Shown here one piece after another: positions 15,676 to 25,183 of a stretch of DNA of 64,000 nucleotides. This DNA comes from JAJEDW01 sp963555775. Its GTDB lineage: Bacteria > Acidobacteriota > Terriglobia > 20CM-2-55-15. The stretch spans positions 186,001 to 250,000 of the forward strand of contig CAUVWY020000005.1 of NCBI GenBank assembly GCA_963555775.3, in the 5' to 3' direction. A program made the translations under genes and the position numbers. The stretch's first letter is position 1. Every line of letters begins with the position of its first letter. The notes below the pieces were generated by a model. It saw only the letters and a list, made by a program, of their open reading frames with translations. It was not told the origin of the DNA and searched no databases.

Positions 15676-18060
15676 CTATCTCCTGTCGGTCTCGGTGTCG
15701 GAAGACAGAATCCACTTCTCCGGATCGAGTTCGATCTCCAGCGGCCGCTGAGGCAGCCGGAAGGTGAACTGGCTTTCCGGACCGTTGGCGTACAAGACGG
15801 CTCGACTCACAATATCGCCATCGAAACGAATTCGTACGGGAAGGGGCATGAAGAACTGTTCGCCGACATCCTCTTGAAACACTGTTCCCCGGGCCAATAC
15901 CGCGCCGTCTGCCTCCGCTTCGAGTTCGTATTCCATCCGGTATTTTGGAAGCTGGGCTTGATAAACCCACTGCTCAAAGAACCAGTTCAAATGGTCCACG
16001 CCGATCGTGGCGGCGATCGGGCTTCTTGCGAAATACTCGTTCGCGATCTCGTGGAACGAATCCGTGGTCGCGCTCTGTCCACGGTGGCGTTCCACGAAAT
16101 CGGTCATCATCTCGAAGAAGGCCATGTCTTCTCCGGTGCTGGGATCCGACAGAAGAAAGTGGAGCATGCGTAAAACGAGTGCGCCCTTGTCATAGATCAA
16201 CCGCTGGTAGGCCCCGAGTGTATTTGGAGTGTTGAGCCGAATGCCCATCGTCAGTGGACCGATGTCCGCAAGGCGGCCGGGACCAATACCCGTGGTGGTG
16301 CGCGGATTGTTTATCAATGCGTAACGCATGGCGTCGATCAACTCCATCGCACCCGAAGGGTTGTCCCGCGCCTTGGTGTAGAGAACGCCTGAATACTGGG
16401 CAAATCCTTCGCTGAGCCACTGGTCGCGGTAGGAACGCCAGGCGACGATGTTGCCCCACCATTGGTGAGCCGTCTCATGCGCAATGAAAGCGAACGTCTC
16501 GTTGTTCGAACGGTCGACCGTTGGAATGAGCAGCAGCGACGCAAATCCCTGACCGAAGGGGAATGGATGATGCACGCCTCCGAACCGCGGGTAGGGGTAA
16601 TCTCCGAACAATTGCGTGAAGTAGTTGATGGCGTTTCCCATCTCGGCCATGATGAAATCTTCATTGATGGCCTGTCCCCGTATCGACAGGAAGTCGATGG
16701 GCAAATCTTCCACGAGGCTTTCGTCCCTGTACGCGTTGAATCGCCCGGCCGCAAAGGTGACCAGGGACACGGGGTCCTCGATTCGAAACCGCGAAACCCT
16801 CTCATCGTCGTCTTCCTCCGCAACCTGCTCGTCGACGAAGACGCCACCGGTCGCGACGCTGTCATCCTGGTGGTGGAGAAAAACAAGATCGAATGTGGAC
16901 CGTTTTAGATAACCGTGCCGGGGATACCAGTCGCTATTGGACAGGGGATAGTAACAATTCAGCGTATCGGTGAGGTTCTCGCCCTCGAACTCGAGAACCA
17001 CCGAAAACGAATCCCCCGCATTCGCCGGCGCGGGAAGAAACAACGTCAGGCCGCGTTCCCATTGCTCCTGAACGACCTCAATCGGAGTGCCGTCGGAAAG
17101 CCGCGCCGAAGTGACGAACATGGACTTGTCTCGACGAATGTTGTCGATTTCGGGGAGAGAAAGGTTGATCGACATCGGAATCGTCCGTAGATTGTCGACC
17201 GAGGCGATGAAGTCGATCTCGGTCTTGAGTCGAAGTGTGTCGCTCCGTTCCCTGAGATCGATCTCCATGGCGTAGTGAGGAGTCTCGACCAGATCGAACG
17301 CGTCCGAGTAGTCCGAAACGCCGCGCTCATAGTCTTCGGCCGAAAAGAAAGCCGTCCAGAGTTCGACACCAATCCTCCTGCCGCGGTAGGCAAAAATGAA
17401 TCCCTTTTCGCCGGCGTTGACTCCCCCTGCGGCCGGAATTCGACTTTGCCGATCGAGGACCAAGGCAAACCGGTCGAGATCGCCTCCGTCGAATTCGCCG
17501 ACGAAGAATCCGGGGGCCTCCCCGTTCAGGATCGACACCGCCAATCTCGAAGATACATTGGCTCCGGTCTCCTCCAGAAACCGTGCCTCGAACTCATCTG
17601 CGAGTTCCTGGACGTCCTCCGGCACCAAAGCATTCCCGTCAGCGGGACCGACCTGGTCGAACGTATCGTCCGTGAATCTGAGGACCGCGGTCGAGAAATC
17701 CGATTCAACGTTCGCCGCACCGAGAAGGCGTTCGATGTTGTCGCGTTCGAATGGCTCCTGGGGCGTCTCGCTCCGAAAATATCCGTCACCCACAAAGACG
17801 GCCCCCCGCACCTCTCCCTCGGTCGGAGACTCGAAGTAGAACGTGCCGGTGAAAGTCAGTTCGACTCGGTCACGCGAGATGACGAGGTTGTCGACGCTGC
17901 GGCTTCCGCCATCCAATTGGAACGCGTTCAGGCGTGTGTAGACATCGGGAATATCCGGACGGACAATCCGTTGCGAAAAACCGGACGCCGTGCCGGCCAG
18001 ACAGAACACAAGCGTCAAGACATATCGGGATACTTTCGGACGAAAGCCGAAAAAGGACAT
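15676..18060 (-). CDS. M1-family zinc aminopeptidase, secreted
   Basis: A 794-aa protein with signal peptide (YVLTLVFCLAGTASGFSQ). The zinc site HETAHQWWGN (His528, Glu529, His532) and Glu551 in WLSEGFAQY give the gluzincin pattern HExxH-x18-E. The roughly 300-residue region before it has the beta-rich N-terminal domain of M1 enzymes, preceded by another beta-rich domain unique to this group. The usual GxMEN motif is not obvious: the equivalent region reads FGGVHHPFPFGQ, so substrate handling may differ. It is likely periplasmic. Nothing nearby indicates a specific substrate. Confidence 0.85.
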   Translation of the reverse strand: MSFFGFRPKVSRYVLTLVFCLAGTASGFSQRIVRPDIPDVYTRLNAFQLDGGSRSVDNLVISRDRVELTFTGTFYFESPTEGEVRGAVFVGDGYFRSETPQEPFERDNIERLLGAANVESDFSTAVLRFTDDTFDQVGPADGNALVPEDVQELADEFEARFLEETGANVSSRLAVSILNGEAPGFFVGEFDGGDLDRFALVLDRQSRIPAAGGVNAGEKGFIFAYRGRRIGVELWTAFFSAEDYERGVSDYSDAFDLVETPHYAMEIDLRERSDTLRLKTEIDFIASVDNLRTIPMSINLSLPEIDNIRRDKSMFVTSARLSDGTPIEVVQEQWERGLTLFLPAPANAGDSFSVVLEFEGENLTDTLNCYYPLSNSDWYPRHGYLKRSTFDLVFLHHQDDSVATGGVFVDEQVAEEDDDERVSRFRIEDPVSLVTFAAGRFNAYRDESLVEDLPIDFLSIRGQAINEDFIMAEMGNAINYFTQLFGDYPYPRFGGVHHPFPFGQGFASLLLIPTVDRSNNETFAFIAHETAHQWWGNIVAWRSYRDQWLSEGFAQYSGVLYTKARDNPSGAMELIDAMRYALINNPRTTTGIGPGRLADIGPLTMGIRLNTPNTLGAYQRLIYDKGALVLRMLHFLLSDPSTGEDMAFFEMMTDFVERHRGQSATTDSFHEIANEYFARSPIAATIGVDHLNWFFEQWVYQAQLPKYRMEYELEAEADGAVLARGTVFQEDVGEQFFMPLPVRIRFDGDIVSRAVLYANGPESQFTFRLPQRPLEIELDPEKWILSSDTETDRR

Positions 18061-18199
18061 TCCAGAACCCCCTGCCGATCAACCTCGGCGAAATAGGCGG
18101 GAACCGCCATTGTGTTCACTCTTCAGCGACGTACATGAGACACCGGAAAGTCAGCGAACACGACACCTTTTTCATGAACGAAGAATAAGAGCTCGGATC

Positions 18200-19870
18200 T
18201 CAACCCGTGAAAAAGAGCCATGTCAGGAGCACACCCGCCACGAGGACGACGCTCAACTGGATGTCGCGGCGCCGCCAGGCAGGATCGCCCGCCAATTCCG
18301 TCCGGTGTTCGACCGCGTCCGGCATATCTTCGCCCTCGCCGTCGGCCGGTGCTGCAGCGGGAATCGTCAGCGTCAACCCCGCAATCCTCTCTCTCGACGG
18401 AGGGGCGGTCAGCAAGCTCACCACGATCAATATCCCCGTACAGGCGAGGAAGAGGAGCCCTCCGAAGTGAAGGAAATTGATATCGGCATACCAGAACAGC
18501 AATCCGTCTCCCAGAATGTCCCGATTGAGTTCCGCCACCAGACGCGCGGCGCCGAGCAGAAAACCTGCCACCAGGCTGACGATCGCTCCTTGGGCGTTCA
18601 CCCGGCTCCAGAGGAGGCCAATGACAAACACCGCGGTGACCGGGGGCGCGATGTACGACTGCACGCTCTGCAGGTACTGAAAGATCTGTCCCGAAATCAG
18701 TTCCATCATCGGAATCCATGCGAGCGAAGTACCGATCAGTACAACCGTCGAAACCTGTCCGACCCGAACGAGGGTCGAATCGTGCGCAGTGGGGTGCAGC
18801 TTCTTGTAGATGTCCCACGCGACCAGCGTTGAACAGGAATTGAACACGGATGACAGCGAACTCATCAACGCCGCAAGCAGACCCGCCGCGACCAACCCCC
18901 GCAGCCCCGACGGAAGAAGCGTGGCGATCAGAACCGGCAAAGCGGAGTCCGGCGTGTCCAGAGTCAACTGGCCCTGCTGGGACAACGCGTAGGCCACAAC
19001 GCCGGGAATCACGAAGATGAAGATCGGCGTCAGTTTCAGGAACCCGCCCATGAGGCTTCCCCGGCGCGCGTTGTCGATGTTCTTCGCGGCCAGGACACGC
19101 TGGACGATGTACTGGTCGGTACACCAATACCAGACGCCCAGAATTGGCGCACCTGTGAGGATGCCGGTCCAGGGGTAGTCGGGATGGGACGACGGCTTCC
19201 AGACCGTAAGGAAATCGGGGCCAACGATCGCCACCATCTCGTCCCACCCGCCAATTGCGTAGAGGCCCGCAATGGTGACCGTCAAGGCGCCACCGATCAG
19301 GACGAACATCTGGAGCATGTCCGTGTACAGCACGGCGCGCAGTCCGCCCAGCAACGTATACACCCCGGTGACGAGGATCACCACCAACGCCCCGGTCCAG
19401 AAGTCTATCCCCATGAGGGTCTGGAAAATGATCCCGCCCGCGGCAACCGTCACCGAGATCTTGGTCAGGACGTATCCGACGATGGAGATAACGGCCAGAT
19501 ACCACCGCGTGGCCGCCGAGTAACGCCGCTCCATGAACTCCGGCATCGTGAAAACGCCGCTCCGCAGATAAAACGGAACGAAGAACCAGCCCAACGCCAG
19601 GAGCACGAGGCTGGCCTGCACCTCGAACTGGCCCACCGCAACCCCGCCGGCTGCCCCGGAACCGGCGAGGCCGATCAGGTGCTCGGAGCCGATGTTGGAT
19701 GCAAACAACGAAGCGCCGATCACGAACCAGCCGGTGTGGCGTCCGCCGAGAAAGTAGTTTCCTGCCGAGTCGCGCGTATGCTCGCCATGGGTCGCGCGAT
19801 ACGCAATCGCAAAGACGGCCATGAAATACACGCCGACAATCGTCCAGTCCAGTGTTGTGAGTGTTGGCAT
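18200..19870 (-). CDS. Sodium:solute symporter (SSS/SGLT family)
   Basis: Inner-membrane Na+-coupled transporter with about 14 hydrophobic segments. Family marks include the N-terminal TLDWTIVGVYFM, ASNIGSEHLIGLAGSGAAGG in the first core helices, GGLRAVLYTDMLQ (SSS signature), and AALMSSLSSVFNSCSTLVAWDIYK. The GSEH and LGVWYWCTDQYIVQRVLAAKN patterns are closest to SGLT-type sugar transporters, but the substrate is inferred only. I took the ATG at 19870 (MPTLTTLDW); an ATG at 19888 adds six residues and lies inside a palindromic repeat. Confidence 0.9.
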   Translation of the reverse strand: MPTLTTLDWTIVGVYFMAVFAIAYRATHGEHTRDSAGNYFLGGRHTGWFVIGASLFASNIGSEHLIGLAGSGAAGGVAVGQFEVQASLVLLALGWFFVPFYLRSGVFTMPEFMERRYSAATRWYLAVISIVGYVLTKISVTVAAGGIIFQTLMGIDFWTGALVVILVTGVYTLLGGLRAVLYTDMLQMFVLIGGALTVTIAGLYAIGGWDEMVAIVGPDFLTVWKPSSHPDYPWTGILTGAPILGVWYWCTDQYIVQRVLAAKNIDNARRGSLMGGFLKLTPIFIFVIPGVVAYALSQQGQLTLDTPDSALPVLIATLLPSGLRGLVAAGLLAALMSSLSSVFNSCSTLVAWDIYKKLHPTAHDSTLVRVGQVSTVVLIGTSLAWIPMMELISGQIFQYLQSVQSYIAPPVTAVFVIGLLWSRVNAQGAIVSLVAGFLLGAARLVAELNRDILGDGLLFWYADINFLHFGGLLFLACTGILIVVSLLTAPPSRERIAGLTLTIPAAAPADGEGEDMPDAVEHRTELAGDPAWRRRDIQLSVVLVAGVLLTWLFFTG

Positions 19871-19887
19871 TGCGGTTTTGGGGCCCA

Positions 19888-19929
19888 TCAGCCCGTGGCA
19901 GGACCCTGCAGGGATATACCGCGGGCTGA
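19888..19929. repeat. Short palindromic repeat with CAGCCCG ends
   Basis: TCAGCCCGTGG (19888-19898) is mirrored by CCGCGGGCTGA (19919-19929), 10 of 11 positions pairing. It contains an inner CCTGCAGG palindrome. Its ends resemble those at 9108-9271 and 31137-31184. It overlaps the possible upstream start of the symporter gene. Confidence 0.55.
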
Positions 19930-20015
19930 TATAGTTTCCAGGCAGCCGGCGATGGTCTCAAGCCTCGCCGGCCGGAATCTCCTGTTGAAAGGACCTGGCG
20001 CGGACAGCGCGGCCA

Positions 20016-20867
20016 ATGCCCGACATCGGTCTTATCACATGCCGCCGTTTACCGGAACCGGATCCGGATCATGAGGTGCTCTCGAATGCGCTGGCCGATG
20101 CGGGAATCGCAACCGGACTGATTCCCTGGGACGACGACTCTTCCCGTCCGTCCGACTACAATCTCTGCGTCTTTCGCTCCTGCTGGAACTATTTCGAACA
20201 TATCGATGCGTTCCTGCGGTGGGTCGATCACGCGGAACGAGTCGTCGGTTTGGCAAATCCGGCCGAAGTCGTCCGGTGGAACATTCACAAACGTTATCTT
20301 CGCTCTCTCGAGGCGGCAGGCATTCGGACGGTTCCGACGGTCTTCGGATGGAGGGGGCAGAAGATGGACCTGCATCGAATTCTCGCGAAGGAAGGTTGGG
20401 ACGACATCGTCCTCAAGCCCGCTATTTCCGCCAACTCGTCCCGAACCGAACGATTCCGGCCCGGGCAGATCGACCGGGCTCAACGCTTCCTCGACGGGTT
20501 GCTGAAAGACCGGGACATGATGATCCAGCCGTATCTGTCGAGCGTGGAATCGACCGACGGAGAACGTTCGGTCATCGGCATCGACGGCGCCTGGACACAC
20601 ACCATTCGCAAAGCTCCGCGCTTCGAGGGAGAGGACGAAAACGTGTCGCAAGCTGTCGCCGTTTCCGACGAAGAAGCCGAAATCGCGGATCGCTGCCTCG
20701 ATTCCATCCCCGAAGAAGTGTTCTACATACGCATCGATCTGATACGGGACGACGAGGGCCGGATGTGCGTATCGGAGGTGGAGGTCATCGAACCCACATT
20801 ATTTCTGTCGCAGTCGCCGACAGCCCTCGATCGGTACGTCTCGGGCCTGGTCCGAATCGTGGGCTGA
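20016..20867 (+). CDS. ATP-grasp ligase-like protein
   Basis: Cytoplasmic protein (283 aa) with ATP-grasp organisation. The N-terminal part, LITCRRLPEPDPDHEVLSNAL and CVFRSCWNYFEHIDAFL, resembles the group containing O-ureido-D-serine cyclo-ligase (DcsG) and related RimK-like enzymes. ATP-binding elements are DDIVLKPAISANSSRT and MIQPYLSSVESTDGERSVIGIDG, with metal-binding acids in FYIRIDLIRDDEG and VSEVEVIEPTLF. Such enzymes join a carboxylate to an amine or hydroxyl through an acyl-phosphate. No partner genes nearby point to the product. It stands upstream of the NtrY-like kinase but is probably separately transcribed. Confidence 0.8.
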   Translation: MPDIGLITCRRLPEPDPDHEVLSNALADAGIATGLIPWDDDSSRPSDYNLCVFRSCWNYFEHIDAFLRWVDHAERVVGLANPAEVVRWNIHKRYLRSLEAAGIRTVPTVFGWRGQKMDLHRILAKEGWDDIVLKPAISANSSRTERFRPGQIDRAQRFLDGLLKDRDMMIQPYLSSVESTDGERSVIGIDGAWTHTIRKAPRFEGEDENVSQAVAVSDEEAEIADRCLDSIPEEVFYIRIDLIRDDEGRMCVSEVEVIEPTLFLSQSPTALDRYVSGLVRIVG

Positions 20868-20949
20868 AACCGGTGTAGATTTTTGGCAGTCCTTGGGATA
20901 ACCCAGCACGACCCCACTCGCCCCCAATCCCGCCGCGATTCCAACTTTG

Positions 20950-20988
20950 CGCGCTAGCCGTATACCCACTTTTCGCGATAGCCGTATA
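20950..20988 (+). repeat. Short direct repeat before the sensor kinase
   Basis: CGCGCTAGCCGTATA (20950-20964) and CGCGATAGCCGTATA (20974-20988) are spaced by 24 bp and lie directly before the kinase start. A paired operator or an imperfect duplication are both possible. Confidence 0.4.
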
Positions 20989-20990
20989 AC

Positions 20991-23114
20991 ATGTTGAATG
21001 TCATGAAGGCATCGTTCGCGCCAAAAAGGCTGTATCTGGCTGGACTCGCCCTGCTCGTTCTTGCTCTGGCGGTCTTCGTTCAGGCGGCCTTCAACCTTGA
21101 ATCCTTCCTCAGCCCATCGTTCCCAAGCCAGATCGTCCTGTTCTTTACGCTTTCGACGATCGTCTTCCTGGTGCTCACCGTCTCTGCCTTCATTCTGGCG
21201 CGCAGTCTGTTCAAGCTCCTCATGGAGCGCCGAAGCGAAAAGCCGGGCGCGCGTTTCAAGACACGATTGGTGATGTCGATGATTTTGTTGACGTTGTTTC
21301 CGGCGATCGCCTTGTTCGCCTTCGCCTTCGGACTCGTCAATCGCAGCATCGACAAGTGGTTCAGCGTACCCGTGGACCGGGTGTTTGAGACCGCGTCCGA
21401 CATCCAGACCGAATGGACAACCGAACATGAGTTTGCCGCGCGTGGGGCCCTGATGGAAATCGCGGCGGAACTTCCGGAGGATCTGGACCGGACCGCCAGC
21501 AACCTCCGACTCGATGCCGTAGCCCTGCTGGACGGAACCGGCGCCGTTATCCGCAGCTCTTCGAACGCGACTGCATATGCCCAAGTGTTCCGCGAACAGT
21601 TGATTCAGGCGAATGGAGAAACGCGCGCCGCGGCGCCTCCGATTTTGGTGGCTCAGCCCGACGGTAGCCTGGTGGGCCTGGTGCCCGTGACCGGATCCGA
21701 AGCCCAATTGTTTGTTGCGGCGGCATTTCACAGGCCCGACCACCTCGAGGATCTGACGCAGACAATTTCGGCCGAGCTCAGCAACTACCAACAACTGATC
21801 GAGAATCGCTGGTTCTATCGGGATATCTACGTTCAAATCCTGGCGCTCATGACGATTATGGTGCTGTTCGCGGCGGTCTGGACCGGGCTGTTTCTGTCGA
21901 AACGAATCACGGTTCCGATCGAGGCTCTGTCGGGCGCCACACGTGAGATATCGGCGGGCAACCTGAACCATCGCGTGGATGTGAAAGCCGAAGACGAACT
22001 GGGAATGCTGGTAGGTCTGTTCAATGACATGGCCGGCAGGCTCCAGGTCACGACCGCGGAACTGGAAGACCGCCGGCGCTATACCGAAACCATTCTCGAA
22101 TCCATTCCGACCGGAGTCATATCCGTCGACGAGGAATACCGGGTCACCAAAATCAATCGCGCCGCGCGGACGATGTTCTCGATCGAAAACGCGGAGACAC
22201 TGGAGGACATCCTGAACCCGAACGATCTGGAGCAGATCGGAGAACTCCTGAGACTCTGCCGGCAGGAAGGCACCTCGACCCGGGAGTTGGCTTTGCAGAC
22301 GGACCCAACGGTGCCAAACGCCGGCGCCGCTGGCGGAGCCCACTGCGCGGTCAATGCAAGCCAACTCGCCGCGGGAGGCTACGTGATTGTCGTGGAAGAT
22401 CTGACCGAGGTGGCCAAGGCACAGAAAGCCACGGTATGGCGCGACGTCGCGCGTCGACTGGCGCACGAAATCAAGAATCCGCTGACACCGATCCAGTTGT
22501 CCGCCGAACGCATCGCGCGGAATGTCGAACGGAACCCGGCCATGAACACGCATACCGCGGAAGTAATCCGGGAATGCGTCGATTCGATCGTCGGCGAGGT
22601 TGGAAGCCTCAAGGCCCTCGTCAACGAGTTCGGGCGGGTTGCTCAACTGCCATCGATCTCCAGGAAGCCCACGCCGCTCAAGGCGCTGATGGAACGGACT
22701 CTCGCCCTTTACGAAGATCGTTTCAACGGCACGCGCGTGCGTTCCGAGATTCCCGAAGGCCTGCCCCCGCTGATGCTGGACGGACTGCAAATCAAGCGTG
22801 TTCTGATTAACCTGATCGACAACGCCCTCGATTCGATGTCGGGACAGATCGACAAGGAACTTCGAATCGAATGCGAACTGGTCCGGGACAACACGATGGC
22901 CCGCGTGAGTATTGCCGACTCGGGGCACGGGATTTCACCTGAAGACAAGGACCGCCTTTTCACGCCATACTTTTCTACCCGCAAGGACGGCACCGGATTG
23001 GGACTGGTGATCGCCAGCCGTATCGTGGCCGACCACGGAGGTTACATTGGCGCCGAGTCCAACGGACACGGAGCCCGTTTCATTGTCGAATTACCTGTAT
23101 GTCAAGAGTCCTGA
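20991..23114 (+). CDS. ntrY: NtrY-like membrane sensor histidine kinase
   Basis: A 707-aa kinase. Three to four transmembrane helices lie in the first 120 residues and near 285-305; a HAMP domain follows (VPIEALSGATREISAGNLNHRV), then a PAS domain (TILESIPTGVISVDEEYRV), HisKA with the H-box LAHEIKNPLTPIQLSAERI (phosphorylated His492), and HATPase with N-box LINLIDNALDSM and G-box DSGHGIS / GTGLGLVI. The order is that of NtrY. Its gene overlaps the response regulator by 16 bp. Such pairs sense nitrogen status or envelope/redox signals and act through sigma-54. Confidence 0.9.
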   Translation: MLNVMKASFAPKRLYLAGLALLVLALAVFVQAAFNLESFLSPSFPSQIVLFFTLSTIVFLVLTVSAFILARSLFKLLMERRSEKPGARFKTRLVMSMILLTLFPAIALFAFAFGLVNRSIDKWFSVPVDRVFETASDIQTEWTTEHEFAARGALMEIAAELPEDLDRTASNLRLDAVALLDGTGAVIRSSSNATAYAQVFREQLIQANGETRAAAPPILVAQPDGSLVGLVPVTGSEAQLFVAAAFHRPDHLEDLTQTISAELSNYQQLIENRWFYRDIYVQILALMTIMVLFAAVWTGLFLSKRITVPIEALSGATREISAGNLNHRVDVKAEDELGMLVGLFNDMAGRLQVTTAELEDRRRYTETILESIPTGVISVDEEYRVTKINRAARTMFSIENAETLEDILNPNDLEQIGELLRLCRQEGTSTRELALQTDPTVPNAGAAGGAHCAVNASQLAAGGYVIVVEDLTEVAKAQKATVWRDVARRLAHEIKNPLTPIQLSAERIARNVERNPAMNTHTAEVIRECVDSIVGEVGSLKALVNEFGRVAQLPSISRKPTPLKALMERTLALYEDRFNGTRVRSEIPEGLPPLMLDGLQIKRVLINLIDNALDSMSGQIDKELRIECELVRDNTMARVSIADSGHGISPEDKDRLFTPYFSTRKDGTGLGLVIASRIVADHGGYIGAESNGHGARFIVELPVCQES

Positions 23115-24436
23115 TCGTGGACGACGAGAGAGGCATCCGCCGATCTCTCAAAGGCGTCTTCGAAGACGAAGGCTACACCACCGATGTCGCCGCATCGGGA
23201 GAGGAGTGTCTGGACTGCATCGAACGGGAGAAATTCGACCTCATCCTGCTCGACGTCTGGCTTCCCGGGATCGATGGCATCGAGACCCTGAAACGAATTC
23301 GCCAAAAGGACGCCTCGACCGCGGTCATCATGATTTCGGGACACGCCACGATCGCGACGGCAGTGTCGGCAACCAAACTCGGCGCCTACGATTTCATCGA
23401 AAAGCCTCTGTCGATCGAACACACGATGCTGACAGTGCGCAACGCACTTTCCCACCGTCGACTCCAAGCCACCAACCGAAAGCTGCGAAGCGAGTTGGAG
23501 AGTCGCTACAACATTGTCGGCGAGAGCATTCCCATCAAGGCGCTTCGAAAACAGATCGCCGTCGTTGCACCCACCAACAGCCGTGTCCTGATCTATGGAG
23601 AGAGCGGGACAGGCAAGGAACTGGTCGCCCGCAACATCCACTTTCAGAGCAATCGGAGCGACGGACCCTTTGTCGAAGTCAACTGTGCCGCGATTCCTGA
23701 AGAGTTGATTGAGAGCGAACTATTCGGCCACACGCGGGGGTCCTTCACCGGGGCGACGGAAAACAAGAAAGGCAAGTTCGAGTTGGCGATGGGCGGCACG
23801 ATCTTTCTGGACGAAGTTGGCGACATGAGCCTGAAGACCCAGGCCAAGGTTCTGCGCGCGATCGAACAACAGAAATTCCAGCCGATCGGCGCGCAATCGA
23901 CACGTAGCGTGGACGTACGAATCATTGCCGCAACCAACAAAAACCTTGCGGGTGAGATCCAGAACGGGCGGTTTCGGGAAGACCTGTTCTATCGACTTAA
24001 CGTGATCCCTTTCTTCGTACCGCCGCTTCGGGAACGGCAAGCCGACATCGCAGCCATTGCCCGTTACCTTCTTTCGGTATTCGCCGCCGAGCACGGACGC
24101 CCGGCAAAGACTTTTGGCGACGGTGTCCTGAAAGCGATGGCCGGCTATTCGTGGCCGGGAAATGTCAGGGAGCTTCGCAATGAGATTGAGCGGCTTGTGA
24201 TCATGGTCTCGGGAGACAACATCGAAGCCACGGATCTGGCTCTTCCGGCTGTCGGCGGCACAGACGGGCATACGCTTCAGGACGGCCGAGCCCGGTACGA
24301 GAAGGGCCTGATCCTCTCCAAACTGCAGGCAAGCGGCTGGAACGTATCCCAGGCCGCCCGCGAACTCGGTGTGGAACGCAGCCACCTTTACCGGAAGATG
24401 AAGGCATACGGAATAACCAAGACGGAGGCGCAATGA
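23099..24436 (+). CDS. ntrX: NtrX/NtrC-type sigma-54-dependent response regulator
   Basis: A 445-aa regulator. The receiver has Asp52 in LILLDVWLPG and Lys in FIEKPLS. The AAA+ domain has Walker A GESGTGKE, the sigma-54 contact loop as GSFTGA (usual GAFTGA, with Ala to Ser), Walker B GGTIFLDEVGDM and the sensor segments. The C-terminal Fis-type helix-turn-helix is WNVSQAARELGVERSHLYRKM. It would activate sigma-54 promoters when phosphorylated by the overlapping kinase. Its stop overlaps the next start (ATGA at 24433). Confidence 0.92.
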   Translation: MSRVLIVDDERGIRRSLKGVFEDEGYTTDVAASGEECLDCIEREKFDLILLDVWLPGIDGIETLKRIRQKDASTAVIMISGHATIATAVSATKLGAYDFIEKPLSIEHTMLTVRNALSHRRLQATNRKLRSELESRYNIVGESIPIKALRKQIAVVAPTNSRVLIYGESGTGKELVARNIHFQSNRSDGPFVEVNCAAIPEELIESELFGHTRGSFTGATENKKGKFELAMGGTIFLDEVGDMSLKTQAKVLRAIEQQKFQPIGAQSTRSVDVRIIAATNKNLAGEIQNGRFREDLFYRLNVIPFFVPPLRERQADIAAIARYLLSVFAAEHGRPAKTFGDGVLKAMAGYSWPGNVRELRNEIERLVIMVSGDNIEATDLALPAVGGTDGHTLQDGRARYEKGLILSKLQASGWNVSQAARELGVERSHLYRKMKAYGITKTEAQ

Positions 24437-24936
24437 CCGAAGCGTGGCTTCAGGGGCCTGTCCCCGGAGTTCCTCCGCTTCTGCAACCCGTGGGGCATTC
24501 CCTGATCCAGGCGCGGGACGAAGTACGCGAAATCATACGGGACCTTCCCGACGATAGACTGTGGGACCGGCCTGCCGGCGCGGCGTCCGCGGGCTTCCAC
24601 CTCCAGCACCTGTCCGGGGTCCTCGATCGCCTCTTTACGTATGCCCGAGGGGAACCCCTCGACAACAGCCAGTTGGCCGCGCTCGAAGCCGAGGGTTCGC
24701 CTTACGGATCCGGCACCACGACACTGAATTTATACAAAGCTTTTGAAAGTCAGGTTGAATCCGCACTCGGCCAACTCCGTGCCACTCGGGAAGCGACGCT
24801 CAGGGATTCCAGAAAGGTCGGGCGCGCGGGCCTTCCATCCACGGTCCAGGGCCTGCTGTTCCACGCTGCTGAGCACGCGCAACGCCATCTGGGGCAATTG
24901 CTCGTGACTGTGAAAGTTCTGCGGGGTGGAGGCTGA
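24433..24936 (+). CDS. DinB-family protein
   Basis: A 167-aa four-helix-bundle protein of the DinB/YfiT-like superfamily. The expected metal-binding histidines are visible in FHLQHLSGVLDRLF and in LLFHAAEHAQRHLGQLL near the C-terminus. Members include thiol-dependent transferases for low-molecular-weight thiols, but many have no assigned activity. It overlaps the response regulator gene by 4 bp, so it belongs to the ntrYX operon, an uncommon neighbour for that pair. Confidence 0.8.
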   Translation: MTEAWLQGPVPGVPPLLQPVGHSLIQARDEVREIIRDLPDDRLWDRPAGAASAGFHLQHLSGVLDRLFTYARGEPLDNSQLAALEAEGSPYGSGTTTLNLYKAFESQVESALGQLRATREATLRDSRKVGRAGLPSTVQGLLFHAAEHAQRHLGQLLVTVKVLRGGG

Positions 24937-25183
24937 AAGAGCCCATCTGCGGCGATTCCATTTCCTTGTCACCGAGATCCCCAAACGCGACGGAAACCTC
25001 CCAGTCAAGACACCACATAAGTTGATTGAAGTCAGTGGTTTGTTTATACTGACGCGGTCGCATGTGCGCCTGACGGGAAGGCGTGCACTTCGCGAGCGAT
25101 TTACGAAATTGTCAAACGATTGCTTACTGTCTGACCGATTGTCATCTAACTATCTGACTGAATAGATAAAACGAGAGTTTGCC

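Noticed and set aside
20799..22928. 709-codon open frame on the minus strand
   Set aside because: Antisense to the NtrY-like kinase, whose motifs are complete; the frame is a GC-rich shadow.
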